From contig JANWVB010000027.1 of NCBI GenBank assembly GCA_025057695.1, positions 1 to 14,670 on the forward strand: a stretch of 14,670 nt of DNA, given 5' to 3'. This stretch comes from Patescibacteria group bacterium. GTDB taxonomy: Bacteria > Patescibacteriota > Microgenomatia > UBA8517. Positions 1 through 7,122 of the stretch are shown piece by piece. A model generated the notes under the pieces. The model was not told where the DNA came from. It ran no database searches and saw only the letters and a list, made by a program, of their open reading frames with translations. Made by a program: the position numbers and the translations under genes. Within the stretch, counting starts at the first letter, position 1; every line of letters begins with the position of its first letter.

Positions 1-184
1 AGGCGGTGCAAGCCTGTATATTCCCACAAATATAGATGGTACAGAAAATTACATTGTCAAGTCTGTAAAAATAAAAATCAAAAAAGTTATTGGTTACTAC
101 GCTGTTGTTGAACCAGAACAAAAAATTGAAAAAGTTATTGTCACAAGAGGAATATCAAACAATGATCCAATTATTCTTCGCTAA
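1..184 (+). CDS. C-terminal end of an RND/HlyD-type membrane-fusion (adaptor) protein, partial
   Basis: An open frame enters from the left edge (first full codon at position 2) and stops with TAA at 182-184, giving about 60 residues. The segment is beta-strand-like, with lysine- and isoleucine-rich strands and the ending VTRGISNNDPIILR. This resembles the membrane-proximal barrel that closes AcrA/HlyD-family adaptors, where a 'V..GL..GD.VI' strand is typical. The main support is context: the stop lies 5 bases before an RND permease start, the usual adaptor-permease operon order. In that family the adaptor couples the inner-membrane pump to the envelope. The start, signal peptide and coiled-coil hairpin lie outside the window, so assignment rests on the tail and the neighbour. 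Confidence 0.6.
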   Translation, partial: GGASLYIPTNIDGTENYIVKSVKIKIKKVIGYYAVVEPEQKIEKVIVTRGISNNDPIILR

Positions 185-189
185 CAAAA

Positions 190-3100
190 ATGTCTATTTC
201 TTATCTTAAAAAAATAAAATTTGACAAAAAATTAGCGAATACTTTTTTGGAAAAGTACATATCAAACATAAGAATAGTTATTCTTTTGTTGTCGCTAATA
301 ATTGCTGGCGGTTTATATTCGTACTTTGAGTTACCTCGAAAACTCAATCCGGAAGTTGAAATCCCAATAATAAATGTGGTAACAGCTTTACCTCAAGCTT
401 CGCCAAGCGACATTGAAACCTTAATTACCATACCGCTTGAAAAAAAACTGTCAAATCTAGCGGGACTAAAAGAAATAAACTCCATATCCCAAGAAGGAGT
501 TTCGATAATCAATCTTGAATTTAGCCCAAACACAAACCCTCAATTAGCAAAATCCGAGGTGGAAGAAATTGTTGACAGTGTAGTTTTACCAGACAGTGCA
601 AATGATCCAGATGTATCATTGCTGGATTTTGAAAACACACCAATATGGACATTTGCGATTAGGTCAAGGCTCGAAGATGAAAACAGTTTAAACATTTTTG
701 TCAAAGAATTAAAAGACAGTTTAGAAGAACTAAGTTCTATAGACAAAATCAATTTAATCGGGCATCAAGAAAACGAAATAGAAATTAAACTAAAAGAGTC
801 TTTTTATAGTCAAAATGAAATAAACCCAATACAAATTTCGCAAATAATAAAAAATGGTCTGGCAAGTTATCCAATAGGTAAAATCAAAACAGACAATTAT
901 TCTTTTAATTTAAGTATCAACCCCCAAATTAATGACATAAGAGACATAAGAGAAATAATAATTAACATAAATAACAAAAATTATTACCTGTATGAAATAG
1001 CTGATATCTCGGAAAAACAAATAAAAAAATCTTCTCAAGTTTTTTTGGCAAACAAGAATCTGAATCCAGCAAATGCTATCTTAGTTGAAGTTTACAAAAC
1101 TAAATCAGCAAAAATTGATAATGCTCAAAAACAAGCAAGCCAAATTGTTTATCAGAAAATAACAGAAAGATATGGACAATTTCAAATATTTGAAATCTCA
1201 AATAACGCTCAAGAAATAACAGATCAGTTTAATGATTTGGTAAAGGAATTTAGAACAACCATAATTCTTGTTTTTGCTACTATATCAATCTTCCTTGGGA
1301 TAAAACAAGGATTGATATCTCTACTAACTGTCCCACTTACATACTTAAGCGCATTTTTTTTCATGAATGTTTTTGGAATATCCATAAATTTTTTATCTTT
1401 GTTTTCTTTGCTTTTAGCGCTTGGACTTTTGGTGGACGACACCATAGTTGTGATCTCCGCAATGACTGCTTATTACAAAACAGGAAAATTTAGCCCAGTG
1501 CAAACAGGATTAATGGTTTGGAGAGACACAATCAAGCCAATATGGTCTACCACTCTAACAACAATTTGGTCATTCGTTCCTTTGCTTTTAGCAAGTGGAA
1601 TTATTGGCGAATTCATAAAACCAATACCTGTTGTGGTAACAGTAACAATGATCTCATCAACGGCTATTGCTGTACTTATAACATTGCCATTAATGATTAT
1701 CTTTTTAAAACCAAAAATACCAAAAAGAGTAATTGTTTTTATTCAAATTATTACAGCTATGGCAATAATTGCGCTTTTGTATTTATTTTCTGGCAAAAGC
1801 ATAATATTTCCACTTATTGTTGTAACTTATCTAGCAACAATTGCAATTTTTATATTAGTCAAAAAAGACATACTCAATTACTTCAAAAAAAGAAAATTGC
1901 CAAACATAATATTAAAAAATATAGACAAAGGTATTGTTAATCTTCAGAAACTATCAATTCATTACAATAAATTGATAAAAAAAGTTTTAGCAAGCAAAAA
2001 TGCTCCTTTAAAAATAATAATTGCAATTGCATTATATTCAATAATAGGGTTTTTACTTATTCCACTCGGATTGGTTAAGTCAGAATTTTTCCCAAAATCA
2101 CCTTCTGATCAAATATTTATCAACTTAAAATTTGCAAGTGGAACAAATTTAGAAAAAAATAATGAAGCAACAAGGAATTTTATAAATCAAATAAGAGAAA
2201 TAGAAGGCATAAATACAATAACAGCCATCACAGGCAAAAATTTTGCCACAACCAGAAGTTCAAGAGAATCTGAAAACTATTCTTACATAACATTGACCTT
2301 GCCCCAAGAGAAAGAACAGAAAATAAATTCAATTCAGATAGCAAATCAAATTCGCGACAAATTTTCAAACATCAGCGATTTTAAAGTTGATGTAATAGAA
2401 ATATCAGGCGGACCGCCTGTAGGGGCAGACATTGAATTCACAATATTAGGAGATAATTTAGCTGAACTTGAAAGAATTTCAGAAAATTTAGTCACACAAT
2501 TAAAAAATGACAACCAACTCGCAAACATTCAAACTTCATTTAAAGAAAGTGCTAGCAGAATCACATACTTGCCAAATTATCAAAAATTAAACGATTATGG
2601 ATTAAACACAACACAAATTGCATTGGCTCTAAAAACATTCATTTCAGGATATGAATTAGCAAAAACAAGTTTTGGTGGCACTTTGTCTAAAGAAATCGCT
2701 ATAAACTTAAAAACAGGATCTGAAACTGAAATAGAATATTTATCAAATATAAGAGTATTCTCTAGAAATAATTCCTACACCTTGGGAGAAATTGGCGAAT
2801 TTACTTCTAATCCCAGCTTGAGTGAAATTCTAAGAGAAAACGGCAAAAGAAAATTCACTATAACTGCAAGTGTGGTTCAAGGAGTTTCTGCCACAGAAAA
2901 AGGCGCTGAAATAAAAAGAATACTCGAATCAACAAAGTTGCCAAACGGATATTCATATAAGATAGGTGGTGTTAATGAAGAAAATGAAGCCTCAGTAAGA
3001 TCAATCATTCTGGCAATGGGAGTGGCATTTACACTAATACTAATAACTATGGTTATACAGTTTAACTCTTTCCGTCAAGCCATAGTTGTTTTAATTGTAA

Positions 3101-3480
3101 TACCACTTGCGGTTTCAAGTGTATTTTGGGCTTTCTCTTTCCTAAAAATACCCCTTTCATTCCCTGCGCTGATAGGGATTTTATCGCTTTTTGGAATTGT
3201 AGTCACCAACTCCATGTTTATAGTAGATAAAATAAATATCAACCTCAAAGAAAAGATGAAATTCAAAGACGCTATAGCAGACGCCGGATCAAGCAGACTA
3301 GAACCAATTATTCTGACTAAATTATCAACAGTATTAGGCTTATTGCCAATAACTTTGTCTGATCCTCTATGGAGAGGGCTTGGCGGCGCAATAATATCAG
3401 GACTTTTATTGGCAAGCACAATAATGCTTTTATTTATACCTTGCGTTTATTATTTATTATTTAAACCTCAAAAAGGCTAA
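190..3480 (+). CDS. RND-family efflux transporter permease (AcrB/HAE1-like)
   Basis: This 1096-residue protein has the duplicated RND architecture. TM1 lies near residues 28-48, followed by a first porter domain (to about 350) with the typical NPEVEIPIINVVTALP..SP.DIE start. TM2-TM6 span about 355-507, a second half opens with a helix near 608-632, a second porter domain follows, and the last helices run from about 940 to 1090. TM4 carries the proton-relay aspartate pair D416-D417 in GLLVDD. The C-terminal half has GIVVTNSMFIVD where AcrB has its TM10 lysine, so that lysine is replaced, as in many RND relatives. Two extra hydrophobic segments at about 514-533 and 537-557 sit between the halves. 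ATG at 190 is preceded by an A-rich stretch without a Shine-Dalgarno site. It is probably co-transcribed with the adaptor upstream. The substrate (drug, metal or lipid) cannot be told. Its last 20 bases overlap the convergent rnhB. Confidence 0.9.
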   Translation: MSISYLKKIKFDKKLANTFLEKYISNIRIVILLLSLIIAGGLYSYFELPRKLNPEVEIPIINVVTALPQASPSDIETLITIPLEKKLSNLAGLKEINSISQEGVSIINLEFSPNTNPQLAKSEVEEIVDSVVLPDSANDPDVSLLDFENTPIWTFAIRSRLEDENSLNIFVKELKDSLEELSSIDKINLIGHQENEIEIKLKESFYSQNEINPIQISQIIKNGLASYPIGKIKTDNYSFNLSINPQINDIRDIREIIININNKNYYLYEIADISEKQIKKSSQVFLANKNLNPANAILVEVYKTKSAKIDNAQKQASQIVYQKITERYGQFQIFEISNNAQEITDQFNDLVKEFRTTIILVFATISIFLGIKQGLISLLTVPLTYLSAFFFMNVFGISINFLSLFSLLLALGLLVDDTIVVISAMTAYYKTGKFSPVQTGLMVWRDTIKPIWSTTLTTIWSFVPLLLASGIIGEFIKPIPVVVTVTMISSTAIAVLITLPLMIIFLKPKIPKRVIVFIQIITAMAIIALLYLFSGKSIIFPLIVVTYLATIAIFILVKKDILNYFKKRKLPNIILKNIDKGIVNLQKLSIHYNKLIKKVLASKNAPLKIIIAIALYSIIGFLLIPLGLVKSEFFPKSPSDQIFINLKFASGTNLEKNNEATRNFINQIREIEGINTITAITGKNFATTRSSRESENYSYITLTLPQEKEQKINSIQIANQIRDKFSNISDFKVDVIEISGGPPVGADIEFTILGDNLAELERISENLVTQLKNDNQLANIQTSFKESASRITYLPNYQKLNDYGLNTTQIALALKTFISGYELAKTSFGGTLSKEIAINLKTGSETEIEYLSNIRVFSRNNSYTLGEIGEFTSNPSLSEILRENGKRKFTITASVVQGVSATEKGAEIKRILESTKLPNGYSYKIGGVNEENEASVRSIILAMGVAFTLILITMVIQFNSFRQAIVVLIVIPLAVSSVFWAFSFLKIPLSFPALIGILSLFGIVVTNSMFIVDKININLKEKMKFKDAIADAGSSRLEPIILTKLSTVLGLLPITLSDPLWRGLGGAIISGLLLASTIMLLFIPCVYYLLFKPQKG

Positions 3481-4159
3481 ATTGACCTGAATTTGTCAAA
3501 GTTTTGCTAATGAATAATCTTCTATGAAACTTAGTTGGTCCATGGTTCAAAATTGCTTCGCGATGCTTTCGAGTTCCATAACCTTTATTTTCCTGCCAAA
3601 AGTATTTCATATACAAACTTCTCCTTCCTAGATTTTGCATATACTCATCTCTATAAACTTTTGCAATGATTGAAGCTGATGCAATAGAAATCGATTTCAT
3701 ATCCCCTTTCACTATGGGAACTTGTTTCTTTTTGCTTACACCCTTCGCGTAAGAGATATAAAAAGCGTCAACCAACAAACGCTCTATAAGACCAACCCCC
3801 AACTTGTTAAGGTTCAAATTTGCCAATTTAATCGCTCTTCTGAACGACTTGTTTGTCGCTTCTTTGATCCCAAATTTATTAATTTCATAAACGCTACCAA
3901 AACCAATACCCCAAGACAAGGCGTTTTTTTTAATCCAATCGGCGCTTAGTTTTCTCTGACTAGCAGTCATTTTCTTTGAATCTTTTATAATAATCTTCTC
4001 CCCAATCTTTTTAATTTTTGCTCTGATGCTAGGATGAAAAACACAAACCGCCGTCACAACTGGTCCAGCCAAACAACCTCTACCCACTTCGTCAGCTCCC
4101 GCGACAATTAAATTTTTATCCCACCAAATAGACTCGTAGTAAAAATCAGGATTAGTCAT
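3461..4159 (-). CDS. rnhB: Ribonuclease HII
   Basis: The 232-residue product (from ATG at 4159) is the usual RNase HII size. RNase HII cleaves RNA in RNA/DNA hybrids and removes single ribonucleotides misincorporated in DNA. All family motifs are visible: D23-E24 in DEVGRG, the DSKK block at 60-63, D131 in LLVDAF, and D171 in the block SIIAKVYRD. These make up the four acidic metal ligands. The N-terminus (NPDF..E...W then AGADEVGRG) matches family starts and favours ATG 4159 over upstream codons that would add 36 residues. A consensus AAGGAGGT lies at 4177-4184, but 17 bases before the ATG, which is unusually far. The gene overlaps the RND permease tail by 20 bases and is divergent from the SppA-like gene. 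Confidence 0.95.
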   Translation of the reverse strand: MTNPDFYYESIWWDKNLIVAGADEVGRGCLAGPVVTAVCVFHPSIRAKIKKIGEKIIIKDSKKMTASQRKLSADWIKKNALSWGIGFGSVYEINKFGIKEATNKSFRRAIKLANLNLNKLGVGLIERLLVDAFYISYAKGVSKKKQVPIVKGDMKSISIASASIIAKVYRDEYMQNLGRRSLYMKYFWQENKGYGTRKHREAILNHGPTKFHRRLFISKTLTNSGQFSLFEV

Positions 4160-4176
4160 AAAAAAACAAACTACAT

Positions 4177-4200
4177 ACCTCCTTGCAATTATATGATATT
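4177..4200. promoter_or_regulatory. Overlapping divergent promoter elements between rnhB and the SppA-like gene
   Basis: The 64-base gap contains a minus-strand TATAAT (4193-4188) and, overlapping it, a plus-strand TATGAT (4192-4197). The minus-strand -10 would start RNA near 4181, just at the AAGGAGGT preceding rnhB. The plus-strand -10 would start near 4204, giving a leader of about 20 bases to ATG 4224. Neither has a good -35 at 16-18 bases, so support comes from the -10 matches and the geometry only. Confidence 0.4.
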
Positions 4201-4223
4201 TGCTGATACCCTTAACATTGGAT

Positions 4224-5297
4224 ATGAAATGTAGAAAGTGCAGTTTCGAAAATATAAAAGAAAACAAATTTTGCAGTAATTGCGGTACTGAACTTTACCC
4301 AGTTCCTTTCTATAAAAAGCATCCAATCAAACTTGCTCTAAGCTTAACTAGCATTTTCTTTTTTGTTTTATTTTTTTATTCCTTTATATCCGCCATTAAT
4401 CAAATTGGAAATGATTTATCTCTCACTCAAAAATCGCAAGGATACATAAGCGGCAAGGGTGAAAACAAAATTGCCGTTATAAATATAGACGGAATAATAG
4501 TAGAAACATTTGAATCTGACGGTATATCTTCATTATCCGACAATTACACTTCGGCAAGAGAAATAAAAAGGATCCTGGAAGAAATCCGCAATGATAACTC
4601 AGTAAAAGCTTTAATACTTCGTGTCAATAGCCCCGGCGGATCAGCGGCGGCATCAGATGAAATTTTAAGCGAGATTAAGAGATATAAATCTGAGACTAAA
4701 CTACCGGTAGTCGCTTACCTTGCGGATGTGGCGGCATCTGGCGGGTACTATGTCGCAATGGGATCGGATAAGATAATCACAAACCCTGCAACAATAACTG
4801 GAAGCATTGGCGTTATCCTGTCATATTTGTCCTTCAAAGAACTTGCCGACAAATACGGAGTGAAACACATAGTCTATAAAAGCGGAGAATTCAAAAATTT
4901 GGCTGACTCTTTTTCTGTGCCAACAGAACAAGAAGCAAAAATTTTGCAATCAGTAATTGATGACACTTATAACACTTTTGTAAAAGCGGTATCAGAAGGC
5001 AGAGAACTGGATGAGTCTTATGTTCGCAAAATAGCAGACGGCAGAATTTACTCTGCAAATCAGGCAATGGAGGCAAAATTAGTCGATGAAATAGGCAATT
5101 TCGAAAATAGCATAGCACTTGCAAAAAAACTGGCAAACATCACCGAAGCATCCGTGTTTGAATACGGGCAAAAAAGTTTTCTTGATGAGCTGTTGCAAAT
5201 AAGTTTGCCCAAATTGGCGCTAAAATTTTTGCCAAATCAGTTAACCACCCTACCCGCGTTTCAAAAACCGCAACTGCTTTATTTAGCTAACTTGTAA
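4224..5297 (+). CDS. sppA: Zinc-ribbon, membrane-anchored SppA-type signal peptide peptidase (S49 family)
   Basis: From ATG 4224 the protein has 357 residues; a TTG at 4200 would only add eight residues ahead of the zinc ribbon. Residues 1-24 form a zinc ribbon with two CxxC pairs (C3/C6 and C17/C20). A single membrane helix follows at about 36-58, then an S49 peptidase domain (about 80-340). The core shows NSPGG (135-139), the Ser nucleophile S172 in AASGGYY, GSIG (193-196), and K224 in KSGEFK as the general base. The Ser-Lys spacing of 52 equals that of Bacillus SppA (S147/K199). SppA degrades remnant signal peptides in the membrane and may act in envelope quality control. The zinc ribbon is predicted to lie cytoplasmically, in front of the anchor. 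No RBS is visible. Confidence 0.88.
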   Translation: MKCRKCSFENIKENKFCSNCGTELYPVPFYKKHPIKLALSLTSIFFFVLFFYSFISAINQIGNDLSLTQKSQGYISGKGENKIAVINIDGIIVETFESDGISSLSDNYTSAREIKRILEEIRNDNSVKALILRVNSPGGSAAASDEILSEIKRYKSETKLPVVAYLADVAASGGYYVAMGSDKIITNPATITGSIGVILSYLSFKELADKYGVKHIVYKSGEFKNLADSFSVPTEQEAKILQSVIDDTYNTFVKAVSEGRELDESYVRKIADGRIYSANQAMEAKLVDEIGNFENSIALAKKLANITEASVFEYGQKSFLDELLQISLPKLALKFLPNQLTTLPAFQKPQLLYLANL

Positions 5298-5375
5298 TCA
5301 AAACGCAATTTATAAATTCTTCGAAATCTTTTCTTTATTGCCCTTATAATTAGAAGTACAACAAGACAGGCTTAC

Positions 5376-5405
5376 TTGTCATTTTCCAAAAGCATATGCT
5401 ACAAT
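5376..5405 (+). promoter_or_regulatory. secE-nusG promoter with extended -10
   Basis: TTGTCA (5376-5381, five of six consensus bases) is separated by 18 bases from TACAAT (5400-5405). A TG one base before the hexamer (5397-5398) makes an extended -10. Initiation would be expected at about 5411-5413, only 2-4 bases before the GTG at 5415. A second TATAAT at 5345-5350 has no convincing -35. Apart from this promoter, the gap 5298-5414 shows nothing else recognisable. Confidence 0.65.
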
Positions 5406-5414
5406 TGGCTAGCA

Positions 5415-5600
5415 GTGAAAAAGTTTCTGGTGTATCTTTCTGAAGTAAAGGCTGAATTGGCAAAAGTCACTTGGCCAGACAAGACAAGTGTAACCAAATT
5501 AACCCTGACTGTTTTGTTAGTTTCAGCAATCGTTGGATTGTATGTTGGCGCGCTTGATCTTGGATTTACCAAACTTCTTGAACTTTTAGTTTCAAGATAA
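5415..5600 (+). CDS. secE: Preprotein translocase subunit SecE
   Basis: The 61-residue single-span SecE stabilises SecY in the Sec protein-export channel of the inner membrane. The amphipathic segment KKFLVYLSEVKAELAKVTWP followed by a hydrophobic helix (about residues 30-50) is the SecE signature, including the conserved KVTWP. I chose GTG 5415 because family members start right before this helix, and because an upstream TTG at 5376 coincides with the -35 box of the promoter. The gene sits directly ahead of nusG (21-base gap), the near-universal bacterial order. The start codon almost coincides with the predicted transcription start, so the mRNA is probably leaderless or nearly so. Confidence 0.92.
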   Translation: MKKFLVYLSEVKAELAKVTWPDKTSVTKLTLTVLLVSAIVGLYVGALDLGFTKLLELLVSR

Positions 5601-5621
5601 ATTTAAACAAATACAAATTAT

Positions 5622-6251
5622 ATGGATAATCAAAATAATAATTCTCAAGAGCCAGAGGCAGTTGTAGTCGAACGTGGTGCTGGCAAAAAAAGAACAGGCC
5701 ATATAGTTATAAATCAAACAGAAAATAAAATGGCAAAATGGTATGTCGTTCACACCACAAGCGGTCACGAAGTTCGCGTTGCCGAAACACTAAAACAAAG
5801 AGTGGAAACAATGCATTTAAAAGAAAATGTCTTTGAAATTTTAGTCCCCACACAAGATCGCACTGTTGTGCGCGCGGGCAAAAAAGCAACCGTGAAAGAA
5901 AAGATCTTCCCAGGCTACATGCTTGTTAAAATGATTTTGGATGATCCAACGTGGATAGCTGTGCGCACAACACCGGGCGTGACTGGATTTGTAGGCACCG
6001 GCAAGACTCCCACTCCACTTTCTGAAGAAGAAGTTATCAATATACAAAAATTCGTATCTTCCCCCGCCAAAAGATTTAAAACACGCTTCGTCACCGGCGA
6101 GGCTGTAAAAATAACAGATGGACCATTTACAGACTTTCTTGGAACAATCAACTCAATAGACGAAGAAAAAGGAAAAGTCTCAGTTCTTGTATCCATATTT
6201 GGCAGAGAAACTCCGGTTGAGCTCGACTTGCTACAAATAGCAAAAGTGTAA
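5622..6251 (+). CDS. nusG: Transcription termination/antitermination factor NusG
   Basis: The 209-residue NusG binds the RNA polymerase clamp and links transcription to Rho or the ribosome. The NGN domain begins at residue 37 (MAKWYVVHT..GHE) and includes the FPGYMLV strand. A C-terminal KOW domain (about 155-209) contains the conserved GEAVKITDGPF and the GRETPVELD ending. Residues 1-36 form an acidic/polar, probably disordered extension absent from compact NusGs. ATG 5730 (residue 37) is a possible alternative start. Neither start has a Shine-Dalgarno site; the 5622 start follows an A-rich AACAAATACAA. It forms an operon with secE. Confidence 0.95.
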   Translation: MDNQNNNSQEPEAVVVERGAGKKRTGHIVINQTENKMAKWYVVHTTSGHEVRVAETLKQRVETMHLKENVFEILVPTQDRTVVRAGKKATVKEKIFPGYMLVKMILDDPTWIAVRTTPGVTGFVGTGKTPTPLSEEEVINIQKFVSSPAKRFKTRFVTGEAVKITDGPFTDFLGTINSIDEEKGKVSVLVSIFGRETPVELDLLQIAKV

Positions 6252-6253
6252 AA

Positions 6254-6290
6254 AGCAGGAGAACTTAAATTAATCAAATTTAAAACTGCT
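6254..6290 (+). other. Imperfect hairpin between nusG and the CYTH gene
   Basis: AGCAG (6254-6258) can pair with CTGCT (6286-6290), and inside it TTAAATT (6265-6271) with AATTTAA (6277-6283) around a five-base loop. No U-run follows, so it is not an intrinsic terminator. It could be a processing site or chance pairing in AT-rich DNA. Confidence 0.3.
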
Positions 6291-6302
6291 AGGAATAATT
6301 CT

Positions 6303-6914
6303 GTGCAAATAACTTCCAGAGACATAAAAAACATAGAGCAAGAACTTAGGTTTGAAGTTGATGATATAGATGATGCTTTGCAAAAGCTAAATAGTTTTGC
6401 AACATTCCAAGGAGTAGAATACATTTTAGACACAATATATGGTTCAGAAAATCAAAAAGAGAAAATAAGATATAGAATATCAAACACATTTAGCCAAAGG
6501 TTGATAGAAGTAACCTCAAAAAACAAGGTTGAAAACGAGAATAAAAACTCAAAAATAAAAACAGAAATAGAAGAAATACTCTATAAAGGAGATGATGAAA
6601 ATCATGCCATTAGCGCGATAAATGAAAAAGGCAACTATAAAAAAGAAAACTCTTACGAAAAAATCAGAATAAACTATTCCTATAAAAACAACCTAAAAAT
6701 AAGCTTGGACATATATCCTTTTGGCGCATATCTGGAAATAGAGGGAGACCCTGCCGATTTTCAAGAAGTGGTTGGTCTGCTAGGCATGTCAGTTGAAAAT
6801 TCAACAACTTCAAATGCGGACCAATGCTACCTTAAATGGAATTCCAAAATGAATTTAAAAGAACTCTGGCATGTAAGATTTGGACTAACTGATAAATACG
6901 AAACAAAACAATAG
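6303..6914 (+). CDS. CYTH-domain protein (class IV adenylate cyclase / tripolyphosphatase-like)
   Basis: This 203-residue protein matches the CYTH fold, an eight-stranded tunnel that binds triphosphate compounds through acidic metal ligands and basic residues. Visible features are the N-terminal ExExR (E12, E14, R16; the family motif is ExExK, so Lys is replaced by Arg), R56/R58 in IRYRIS, K120/R122, and the C-terminal block with D136, PFGAY and E145/E147 in LEIEG. The latter is close to the CyaB/ThTPase consensus. CYTH members include cyclic-AMP synthases, thiamine triphosphatases and inorganic tripolyphosphatases; the sequence does not discriminate, and tripolyphosphatase activity is the commonest bacterial role. 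The GTG start is preceded by AGGA with an 8-base spacer. It lies between nusG and rplK, and the rplK promoter begins just after its stop. Confidence 0.8.
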   Translation: MQITSRDIKNIEQELRFEVDDIDDALQKLNSFATFQGVEYILDTIYGSENQKEKIRYRISNTFSQRLIEVTSKNKVENENKNSKIKTEIEEILYKGDDENHAISAINEKGNYKKENSYEKIRINYSYKNNLKISLDIYPFGAYLEIEGDPADFQEVVGLLGMSVENSTTSNADQCYLKWNSKMNLKELWHVRFGLTDKYETKQ

Positions 6915-6915
6915 T

Positions 6916-6944
6916 TTGAAATATCAAAATTTTCATTGTAAAAT
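6916..6944 (+). promoter_or_regulatory. rplK-rplA promoter
   Basis: TTGAAA (6916-6921) and TAAAAT (6939-6944) are separated by exactly 17 bases, directly after the CYTH stop codon. The predicted start near 6951 falls at the base of the first leader helix, which supports the assignment. The ribosomal genes therefore need not depend on the secE promoter. Confidence 0.65.
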
Positions 6945-6950
6945 CTACTT

Positions 6951-7122
6951 ACCTCGCAATTATAAAAACGATTAATTGTTTTTTTCAAAGCGAGGGAGAT
7001 ACAAAAAGTGTCGAAATAAGTTTTAAGTGAATTTGTTTACTCCAGAGCTTGCTTCGAAACTGATATTTTGTATCTCAATTACCTTTTCTAGAAAAATCAA
7101 TTTAACCAGTACAAAAACAAAG
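6951..7122 (+). promoter_or_regulatory. Structured leader RNA of rplK-rplA (candidate L1/L11 autoregulatory element)
   Basis: About 172 untranslated bases precede rplK. Domain 1: CCTCG (6952-6956) pairs with CGAGG (6991-6995), enclosing CAATTA (6957-6962) with TAATTG (6973-6978). Domain 2 follows immediately: GAGATACAAAA (6996-7006) pairs perfectly with TTTTGTATCTC (7066-7076). Inside it are AGT/ACT (7007-7009 with 7059-7061), a one-sided GATA bulge (7062-7065), a 10-pair helix with one A-C mismatch and one wobble (7011-7020 with 7048-7057), and a tip AGTGAA/TTTACT (7026-7031 with 7036-7041) closed by TTTG. In many bacteria L1 represses this operon by binding a helix with an asymmetric loop in the leader. 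That this RNA does the same is inference. No U-run makes it a terminator. Confidence 0.6.

Noticed and set aside
1518..1940. 140-codon open frame on the plus strand inside the RND permease
   Set aside because: It lies fully inside the well-supported RND gene in another frame and its composition (Asn/Cys/Tyr-rich, no domains) is that of a shadow frame.
5307..5318. Palindrome AATTTATAAATT after the SppA-like gene
   Set aside because: Short and purely A/T, expected by chance in AT-rich DNA, with no T-run or known operator pattern.
5915..6433. 172-codon minus-strand open frame opposite nusG and the CYTH gene
   Set aside because: It is antisense to two conserved genes, has a Ser/Phe-rich composition typical of shadow frames, and matches no motif.
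7027..7122. Longer rplK reading frame from TTG 7027
   Set aside because: It adds 32 residues with no similarity to L11 and lies inside the folded leader; ATG 7123 gives the standard 141-residue protein.
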